A stretch of DNA of 64,000 nt from Pycnococcus provasolii (lineage: Eukaryota > Chlorophyta > Pseudoscourfieldiophyceae > Pseudoscourfieldiales): contig CP150554.1 in NCBI GenBank assembly GCA_049487715.1, positions 868,001 to 932,000 on the forward strand, read 5' to 3'. The notes under the pieces are model-generated. The model did no database searches. It saw nothing but the letters and a program-made list of their open reading frames with translations, and was not told the origin of the DNA. Positions 58,326 to 64,000 of the stretch are shown here, in pieces. The position numbers were made by a program, and so were the translations under genes. How positions within the stretch are numbered: the stretch's first letter is position 1; the number at the start of each line of letters is the position of its first letter.

Positions 58326-58727
58326 ATGAACGAGACTGTGAAGTCGTCGCTCTTCGTGACACTGCGACGCTCATTCATTCGAAAGCACTGGACTCACAGA
58401 CGCACGTGCATCGCGCTAGGACTGAAAGGCAAGATTGGACAGACGGTGCACCTGCCAAACAACGTCACAATTCGAAAGAGCATCGAGAAGGTGCGCTTCC
58501 TCGTCGACTGCGAGATCAGCCACGAGCGTGAGGCAAGACTCGCGGCGGAGAAGGAGGCGAAGGCGCCTCGCCCGACCGTGGTTGTCAGGCACGCGGTGGA
58601 AGGCGGAAGCGTGAGCAGCGAAGCGTTTCGCGAACTGCTTAAAAAGCGCCGAACAGACGCTGAACGCTTGTCGCCGGCGCAGCACAACAGGGCTTTTACA
58701 ACTTTCGCGTCGTCTGTGCCCTTGTAA
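58326..58727 (+). CDS. Mitochondrial ribosomal protein uL30m
   Basis: The ATG at 58326 gives 133 aa. The L30 core is evident: FVTLRRSFIRKHWTHRRTCIALGLKGKIGQTVHLPNNVTIRKSIEKVRFLVDCEI. It matches the family pattern of a first strand with L-RS, the LGL turn, and the final helix-strand into VxxLV. A basic/acidic C-terminal extension of about 60 residues is typical of mitochondrial L30. uL30 is a large-subunit protein. The divergent neighbour is the coiled-coil gene starting at 57982. Confidence 0.82.
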   Translation: MNETVKSSLFVTLRRSFIRKHWTHRRTCIALGLKGKIGQTVHLPNNVTIRKSIEKVRFLVDCEISHEREARLAAEKEAKAPRPTVVVRHAVEGGSVSSEAFRELLKKRRTDAERLSPAQHNRAFTTFASSVPL

Positions 58728-58776
58728 TACTTCATTCATCAAGGAGGTCGAGCTTTGGCCGACATGAAACGTGTGT

Positions 58777-58793
58777 CGAAACCCCTAACGAAG
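58777..58793 (+). promoter_or_regulatory. Telo-box-like site
   Basis: CGAAACCCCTAACGAAG lies 190-200 bases before the ATG at 58980. Confidence 0.4.
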
Positions 58794-58979
58794 CAGGGTA
58801 GTTTTTTAGGTACAAAACTTGCAATCAGCCGTTGTCGAAATAGGTTCAAGAGGAAGGTCAAGGAAGGTCGGGCCGGACTCACCCCCGGCCCTCCTCCCCG
58901 AAGTCCGAACACCGAGGTGACTATCGCACGCACGCACGCATTTTGTGCACAAAATCGACTTGCAGGCATCAACGACACG

Positions 58980-59586
58980 ATGCAGGGCGAGGGCCGCGCG
59001 CTCGCCGACCCAGACGTGTCGCGATGGCTGCACGGAAAGCGATCCTGGAGTGCAGTTAGGTCGGAGAAGGGTGCAAGTGCGGCAGGCTCACAGGCGTCCG
59101 GCCTTGTAAGCCGAGCGTCTGGACGCGAGCCTACACAGTCTGCACTCATGCCGAACGAAATCGCGAGAAGGGGGGAACATCCGGCGCGCAGCCAGTGGCA
59201 GAACTCCGCGGGCAACGACGACAAGCACGTGCGCTTCCGCCTTGGACCTTCTGATGCGGACGTGCTTCGCTCGCGTATAGACACGCTGAGCGCGACTAGG
59301 AGAGAAGCAAGACAGGCACGGCGAGCAGAGCAGAGGCGGGCGGAGCATGAGGAGGATGCCGCTTCCATTGCGCGTGGGCGTGCGCCAGACTACACGACGC
59401 TGAGCTTATATTTTGTCGTATGGAGCCTTGTTGTGTTTGGAATCCTTACGACTGACGTGGTTGGCAAGCAGCTCCGCCTTGCAGCTCGACCGATTATGTT
59501 CCTCTATGCCATTCCTGCGACACTCGCGGTGCTCGTGGTAGTGGTTGAGTTCTTCCAGAATCGTCTATCGAACTTTCGACGACGCG

Positions 59587-59623
<37 letters not shown>

Positions 59624-59684
59624 AACGGACGCAAGCACCGACGCAGACGACACAGACGACGGCGACACAGACGACGAGAAATAA
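58980..59684 (+). CDS. Two-span membrane protein with acidic tail
   Basis: I chose the ATG at 58980 (MQGEGRALADPDVSRW). 234 aa. The N-terminal half is polar with KHVRFRLG, a K-x-V-x-F match to the PP1-docking pattern, and a basic helix (RREARQARRAEQRRAEHEE). Two membrane segments follow (LYFVVWSLVVFGILTTDVV; PIMFLYAIPATLAVLVVVVEFF), then a basic stretch and a pure Asp/Glu/Thr tail. Both ends are predicted cytosolic. Family not recognised. It is convergent with the GTPase gene, only 37 bp away. Confidence 0.65.
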
Positions 59685-59721
59685 CACTAATGTAACATTA
59701 ACATTAACATCTTCTTCCTTT

Positions 59722-61125
59722 CTAAAAGAGGTGTTGACGACGATCACGCAGCAATTCGGTGATTGCTTCAAGGAGTGTGTCCACGCCATCACCTGTGACA
59801 GCGCTCACGCGTATTGGTTTTGGAACGCTAGCAGCAGCGTCCAGCAGCTCGGACGACGGATCCTCCGTGAGCAACGTCGCCTCGTCTTCGCCTTCGCCTT
59901 CACCGTCGTCATCGTCATCGTCGTCGTCTCCCAGAGGATTTTCATGCAAAGACGCACGGAGCGGTACCTCGTGTGTAAGATCACGAAGGAAATTTCCAAA
60001 CTCCTCGTCGCTCTCGCACCACGCCTTGGCGTCGACACGATCCGCCTTGGAAGCGACGTCGATCCACGGCTTGTTAGGAAAGCGCAGTCGCAGCTCCTTT
60101 CGAACAGCCGCCTGCTCTTCGAGCGAACATCCGCACTCTTCCGTGAGGTCAGTCACGAACACCACGGCGGTCGGCATGTGCGCAAGCGCCGCAAATGTCA
60201 GTAGCTCCATGGCATTTCGCTCGTGGTTTGCACGAGGCAAGATTCCCGGCGTGTCCGTTACTTGGTGCCTTTTGCTGTCTACGAAAACGTGGCCCATCAC
60301 CACACCCTTTGTGGTGAAGGGGTACGCGTTCACTTCAGGCGTGCCACTGCTCAGTGCGCGCACGATGGAGCTCTTGCCCGTATTCGGCGCACCCGCGAGC
60401 GCCACGGTGGGCACGTCAAAGTCCACGACGGGAAGCCTTCTCAGTGTCTTGGACATCACGCGCAACTCGTCGAGAGCGTAGCAGCCATTCATGTACACTG
60501 CCGTGAGTTCCTTCTCGCCCTCTTCGAGCGCGCGCATCGCTCCCTTGACGCCCTTGTACTCTGCCAACCCCTTGTTCACACGTGCGGCGGCACCCTTTCC
60601 CACGGACGATACGCGGCGTCGGAATTTCAACACATCCGCAAGGATGGCTTCGTACGTGCGCCCTGACTCGAGCAGCGTGAGCTGCACGAGCTTTCTCTCG
60701 AACGGGTGGAGCTGCGTGAGACTCTTCGGGAAGAGGCGCAGGTAACCCGTGATGGGCGTCGTAAGCGCCTGCCGGTATGTTTCCAGTTGCAGTACCGCCC
60801 TTGCTCGCGCCAAGGAGGCTGCGTTCGTGTGCTTTTGCCTGTTCGCACGAACCTTGTTTGCCTTCTTCTGTGCGGAGCGCAGCAATTCGTCCGGTACGCC
60901 AATGGCAGGAAGGTGCTGCAGGGCACCCCGCTCGTGCGACGAGGTTGACCACTTGGCGTTGTCGTTGTTTTCTTCGTCGAGGTGTCGTGCGCGTGGCGTC
61001 GGTTCCGCCTCGGACGTCGCGCATCGTTTCGTTGTCGACGCGGAGGACCGGCACAAGGCGCCGTAGTAGCACCACCTGCGAGCCAGCGCGCCACCGCCCC
61101 AAGGTCTCGCCACGAGAGCCGCCAT
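59722..61125 (-). CDS. Organellar NOG1-like GTPase
   Basis: 467 aa. The N-terminus (ALVARPWGGGALARRW, Ala/Arg/Ser-rich) fits an organelle presequence. A helical NOG1-type N-domain precedes the G domain. P-loop GAPNTGKSS, switch with a conserved Thr (YPFTTKG), DTPG (TDTPGIL), and SKAD (VASKADR) are all present, as is a late SAVTGDGVDTLL G5-like motif. The layout matches Nog1/Obg-related ribosome-assembly GTPases. An acidic insertion (DDDDDDDDGEGEGEDE) lies between G4 and G5. It probably assembles the large ribosomal subunit in mitochondrion or plastid. A telo-box-like site lies about 75 bases upstream. Confidence 0.83.
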   Translation of the reverse strand: MAALVARPWGGGALARRWCYYGALCRSSASTTKRCATSEAEPTPRARHLDEENNDNAKWSTSSHERGALQHLPAIGVPDELLRSAQKKANKVRANRQKHTNAASLARARAVLQLETYRQALTTPITGYLRLFPKSLTQLHPFERKLVQLTLLESGRTYEAILADVLKFRRRVSSVGKGAAARVNKGLAEYKGVKGAMRALEEGEKELTAVYMNGCYALDELRVMSKTLRRLPVVDFDVPTVALAGAPNTGKSSIVRALSSGTPEVNAYPFTTKGVVMGHVFVDSKRHQVTDTPGILPRANHERNAMELLTFAALAHMPTAVVFVTDLTEECGCSLEEQAAVRKELRLRFPNKPWIDVASKADRVDAKAWCESDEEFGNFLRDLTHEVPLRASLHENPLGDDDDDDDDGEGEGEDEATLLTEDPSSELLDAAASVPKPIRVSAVTGDGVDTLLEAITELLRDRRQHLF

Positions 61126-61196
61126 TACCGCTGGAGTGATGGGTTGTGGATAAAGGTGGGTGGACCATTGGTGGACCGCCTTTTTATTTTGAAAGG

Positions 61197-61230
61197 GGTA
61201 AGTTAGGGGTTGGGTTTAGGGGTTACGAAG
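61197..61230 (-). promoter_or_regulatory. Telo-box-like cluster upstream of organellar GTPase
   Basis: GTAAGTTAGGGGTTGGGTTTAGGGGTTACG, with two AGGGGTT copies, about 75-105 bases before the start at 61125. Confidence 0.5.
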
Positions 61231-61295
61231 ATGACAAAACCAAAGTTACTGCACGAGCAATCTGATGTAGTAGCAGCGTCGTCTCATCCAAAACA

Positions 61296-62294
61296 TCACT
61301 TGTTTGCGGCGCCGCGAAGAAAACTCAGGTACGCGGTCCACGCGAGACTCACCACGTGGCGAACGGGCAAACGCAGGTAAAGCGGGACGGAGAAGATGAT
61401 GATGTCAGCGGGTAACCATACCATTGTCATTGTCTTGACGTCCGTCGCGAAGTTTTTGATGTACTTCGCGCTGGCATCCTTGACCCAGTCAACAGGATTC
61501 CACGTCTTTCCCTGTACAAACTCCTTCACCACCATGAATGTGGGAAGGTACATGAACGGCAGGTGGATCACGACGTCAAAGGCGATCTGCTTCACGACGT
61601 CAATTTGACCAGCGACATCCTTCAGTTTGTCTGCCATCGTGGGGTGGTTGGCGAACCGCTGCATGGTAGGAAACCATCGCTTGTACATGTTCACCTGAAT
61701 CCAGTACTGCACGCCTCCCAGGTACGTGGCGCCAAACACGACGAAGACCATGTTGCGCTTCCAGTCGACTTCCGTGATTGACTTCTGCTCAACGACGCAC
61801 TGTGCGATGAGGTCCGCGGCGCTCGTCTTGAACGTGGCGATGATGATGTTCGTCGCGAAGGGGTACCTCTGTGCAAACGACAAATTTTCCACCGCCGCTG
61901 CTTCCGCCGCTTGCTTGGCAGTCGCCTCCGCCGCTTGCTTGGCAGCCGCCTCCGCCGCCGCCTCCGTTGCCTTTGTGCGCACCAATGCCGTCGTCCGTTG
62001 TGCCGTCTTCCGTGTCGTTGACGTGGCGGCGGTTGTGAACGAGCGCGCTGCTTCTCTAACGGGCGATGACACCGCTCGTCGTGTGGCGACCTGCACCGCA
62101 CTTGCCGCAAAGCCGCGTAACGTGCAAGCTGCCGCTGCCCCCGTCGACGGCGTCGTTCGTGTGAGCGACGAAGCAAGTTTCATGGCTGCCGGAGCTAACG
62201 TGGCTGAGGGTGTCGCAGGCATCGTGCGGGCTGCAGCAGCGAGCGCCGTCGGCGCGTATCTCGCCGCCGCGGTGGTAACGTTCCTGACGAGCAT
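61296..62294 (-). CDS. Mpv17/PMP22-family membrane protein
   Basis: I chose the ATG at 62294. 332 aa. The first 85 residues form a mitochondrial-type presequence (VRNVTTAAARYAPTALAAA ... ACTLRGFAASA), and a repeated Ala/Gln-rich stretch (KQAAEATAKQAAEAAA) follows. The Mpv17 domain has YPFATNIIIATFKTSAADLIAQ, GATYLGGVQYWIQVNMYKRWFP, VKEFVQGKTWNPVDWVKDASAKYIKNF, LPADIIIFSVPLYLRLPVRHVVSLAWTAYLSF. The Mpv17 signature WxPxxxxnFxxVPxxxR is present in a divergent form. Mpv17-family proteins are inner-membrane channels or scaffolds. The N-terminus is closely related to that of the divergent MPC gene. Confidence 0.83.
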   Translation of the reverse strand: MLVRNVTTAAARYAPTALAAAARTMPATPSATLAPAAMKLASSLTRTTPSTGAAAACTLRGFAASAVQVATRRAVSSPVREAARSFTTAATSTTRKTAQRTTALVRTKATEAAAEAAAKQAAEATAKQAAEAAAVENLSFAQRYPFATNIIIATFKTSAADLIAQCVVEQKSITEVDWKRNMVFVVFGATYLGGVQYWIQVNMYKRWFPTMQRFANHPTMADKLKDVAGQIDVVKQIAFDVVIHLPFMYLPTFMVVKEFVQGKTWNPVDWVKDASAKYIKNFATDVKTMTMVWLPADIIIFSVPLYLRLPVRHVVSLAWTAYLSFLRGAANK

Positions 62295-62765
62295 GATCGT
62301 TCTGCCGGTGTGCGTTTGTGATACGGTGAATCTGTCCCCCGGGTTTTTGTGTTTATCCGAGTGCGACTTTTTGTCCACCTCACATATCAGATTTCCCCCC
62401 CGGCTGCCAGGGGGTTCCGAGCTTGCCCAGAAGCTTTGCCCAGATAGATGGCCTGCCCTGTGGCCTGCCCGAGGGCGACGGAGACGACGGGAGTCAACAG
62501 CCTAGGGTGAATCCCCAATCCTCAAAACCCCAGCATTCGTTGATGCACGGTTCTGAACGGCCCAAATCCTTCACATACCTCCCCGGTCCCGGTCGGTCCT
62601 GTGGGCAGCGAGAGGTCTACGCCGCGAGGTGGACCCTTCAAAGCCCATCGACCGAACGCGCTCACCAGCATCAGCACACACATACGTGCAGCAACTTTCA
62701 CACGATCATGCTCGCTGTCAAGAACCTAACCACCGCCGCGGCGAGATACGCGCCGACGGCGCTCG
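62240..62765. repeat. Inverted repeat formed by two related presequence-coding segments
   Basis: The 37-bp segment 62729-62765 matches the reverse complement of 62240-62276 with one mismatch. Both encode TTAAARYAPTAL in the presequences of the MPC and Mpv17 genes. Confidence 0.85.
62295..62707. promoter_or_regulatory. Divergent Mpv17 / pyruvate carrier promoter
   Basis: 413 bp between the two starts. A CCCCC...GGGGG-rich stretch near 62395-62414 and an AT-richer part at 62340-62395 are visible. No telo-box array is seen. The flanking coding starts form an inverted repeat (62240-62276 with 62729-62765). Confidence 0.5.
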
Positions 62766-63694
62766 TCGCTGTGCGAGTTGGCGCGGCGGCGATGCCCGTC
62801 ACGGCACCACAGTCGTTTGCCGCGGCAGCAATCAAGTCTGCAGCCTCTCTTGCGCGAGCAACGCCATCGACGACGACGACGACGGCAGTTTGCACGCTGC
62901 GTGGCTTTGCGGCTAGTGCGGGCCAGTCTTCGGTGCGACGAGCCTTTAGCGCGGAGGCAGCGACGGCGACCGCGACGGCAGCCAAGGAGGCGGCGCCAAA
63001 GGCGGCGGAGTCGTGGTGGACGTCTGCCAAGTTCTGGGGAGGTGCGGGCGCAGCCGCGGCTTGGGGCATGACGGGATCCGCCATCTACGATGCCTTCAAC
63101 GCAGGGCCGGAGCTCATCTCTCTCAACATGACGGGTGTTCTGATCGTCTACTCTTCGCTCTTTGCGAGGTGGGCTTGGATCGTCGAGCCGCGCAACCTGG
63201 CACTTTGCGTCTGTCACGTCAGCAACGTCGGCGCCCAGCTGAACCAACTGCGCCGCGCCATGGAGTACAAGTGGAACAACGGGCAAGAGGCTGAGGTGAA
63301 GGAGATGGGAACGAAGTCTGCTGGAGCGCTCGCGGCGCTTGGCGCGCTCGTCATGGCTGGGCCTACTTTGAGAAACGCCCTGTCGAACGCCGGCCTCGGC
63401 CCCGTCAGCTCGTTTGCCGCCTCGCCCGCTGGCCCTTTCACCGTCCACTTCTGGGCACCCATGAGCAAGTGGCTCATCTCCGGCGCGAGCATGATGGACC
63501 TGAACCGACCGACGGACAAGATCTCTCTGCCGCAGTACTCTGCGCTGACCCTCACCGGCCTCTTCTTCATGCGCTACTCGCTGCTCGTCACGCCGGTGAA
63601 CTACGTGCTTTGCTCAGTCAATATCGCGCTGTTTGGAAGCTCCGCGTGGCACCTCGGCCGCAAGGTGAAGGCGGACTACATCGACAAGAAGTGA
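62708..63694 (+). CDS. Mitochondrial pyruvate carrier, MPC1-MPC2-like tandem fusion
   Basis: The ATG at 62708 gives 328 aa with a mitochondrial presequence (to about residue 82). The first MPC domain (about 103-190) contains KFWGGAGAAAAWGMTGSAIYDAF, ISLNMTGVLIVYSSLFARWAWIVEPRN and CHVSNVGAQLNQLRRAMEY. The PRN plus the CH-x-x-N-x-x-x-Q pattern resembles MPC1. The second domain (about 240-322) contains GPFTVHFWAPMSKWLISGASMMDLNRPTDKISLPQYSALTLTG and RYSLLVTPVNYVLCSVNIALFG. HFWAP, DxNRP and the N of TPxN resemble MPC2. In known eukaryotes MPC1 and MPC2 are separate subunits of a heterodimer importing pyruvate into the matrix. Here both halves sit in one chain. Confidence 0.85.
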   Translation: MLAVKNLTTAAARYAPTALVAVRVGAAAMPVTAPQSFAAAAIKSAASLARATPSTTTTTAVCTLRGFAASAGQSSVRRAFSAEAATATATAAKEAAPKAAESWWTSAKFWGGAGAAAAWGMTGSAIYDAFNAGPELISLNMTGVLIVYSSLFARWAWIVEPRNLALCVCHVSNVGAQLNQLRRAMEYKWNNGQEAEVKEMGTKSAGALAALGALVMAGPTLRNALSNAGLGPVSSFAASPAGPFTVHFWAPMSKWLISGASMMDLNRPTDKISLPQYSALTLTGLFFMRYSLLVTPVNYVLCSVNIALFGSSAWHLGRKVKADYIDKK

Positions 63695-63788
63695 TATAAC
63701 GTACGACGCTTATACAAAAGTTTTTGGATTCAACATTCTTCGTTGTGGTTGGTAACACTGCACATTTTTCTTGCACAACTTCTTTTGG

Positions 63789-64000
63789 TCACCACCAGTT
63801 GTCCCAGTCTTTCGTGAATGCGAACCAACGTTTCGGCTCGCGCACAAATTCAGCTAGTGTGAAACGCTCGCTTGCAATGAATGGGAAATATTCCTCGGCA
63901 ACAACATCATCATCCAACTGTTCGCCACGGACGTATGCGCTGTAGCGAGCTAGATAGTGCACTTGCCGCAGTCCCACGACGACGTCCATCGGAGGCGGAA
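63789..64000 (-). CDS. C-terminal end of an unrecognised gene (runs off the window)
   Basis: An open frame entering from beyond the right edge and stopping at 63789. About 70 visible residues, ending ERFTLAEFVREPKRWFAFTKDWDNWW. Rich in aromatic and charged residues. I do not recognise it. It is convergent with the MPC gene, with about 95 bases between. Confidence 0.5.
   Translation of the reverse strand, partial: PPPMDVVVGLRQVHYLARYSAYVRGEQLDDDVVAEEYFPFIASERFTLAEFVREPKRWFAFTKDWDNWW

Overview
This window is nuclear DNA from a compact, GC-rich green-alga genome. Five lines of evidence support that. (1) Several genes have short GT-AG spliceosomal introns (74-330 nt) whose phases match across the junctions. 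(2) There is a three-helix light-harvesting protein. (3) The PEX4 ubiquitin-conjugating enzyme is strongly plant-like, and there is an AKR2-type ankyrin protein. (4) Typical eukaryotic housekeeping proteins are present: TAF9, eIF2B-beta, NAA50, uL30m, a mitochondrial pyruvate carrier, Mpv17, and an NSUN methyltransferase. (5) CCCTAA-type telomere-like motifs are scattered in promoters. A prasinophyte-type marine alga is my inference; the species is not established. I found no rRNA, tRNA or CRISPR array.

Layout. 0.1-4.8 kb: a spliced membrane coiled-coil gene and a large unrecognised protein. 4.9-15.3 kb: a polycystin/TRPP-like cation-channel gene on the minus strand, split by a 6.46-kb Ty1/copia LTR retrotransposon (6992-13452). 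The element has a 5-bp target duplication and LTRs that differ at one position of 529; precise removal would restore a continuous host reading frame. 16-24 kb: a GAF-like protein, a plastid-type AKR2-like protein, a TMEM128-like protein and an ankyrin-kinase with four C-terminal membrane spans. 24-32 kb: RAP-domain, MATE, D-2-hydroxyacid dehydrogenase and NSUN genes. 32-38 kb: a cupredoxin-DUF305 gene with an in-frame stop, an LHC gene, an acidic secreted protein, a MED18-like gene and a WW-domain membrane protein. 38-50 kb: a coiled-coil protein, a double-hotdog thioesterase, an ankyrin protein, a GPI-type surface protein, a POLE4-like histone-fold protein, a four-part DUF393/ROK-like/EF-hand/thioredoxin fusion, NAA50 and an acylated coiled-coil protein. 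50-64 kb: AIM24, an IQ-repeat protein, PEX4, eIF2B-beta, TAF9, a coiled-coil protein, uL30m, a two-span membrane protein, an organellar GTPase, Mpv17 and a mitochondrial pyruvate carrier (MPC).

Genes are mostly single-exon and packed, often as divergent pairs sharing 190-430-bp promoters, or as convergent pairs less than 100 bp apart. No operon-like pathway is evident. Mitochondrial, plastid, peroxisome, transcription and translation functions are interspersed.

The most notable items are a single polypeptide carrying an MPC1-like and an MPC2-like domain; the near-identical presequence it shares with the divergent Mpv17 neighbour; the four-domain redox/pseudo-glucokinase fusion; the young retrotransposon in a polycystin gene; a kinase with a roughly 270-residue activation segment; and recurrent telo-box-like promoter motifs.
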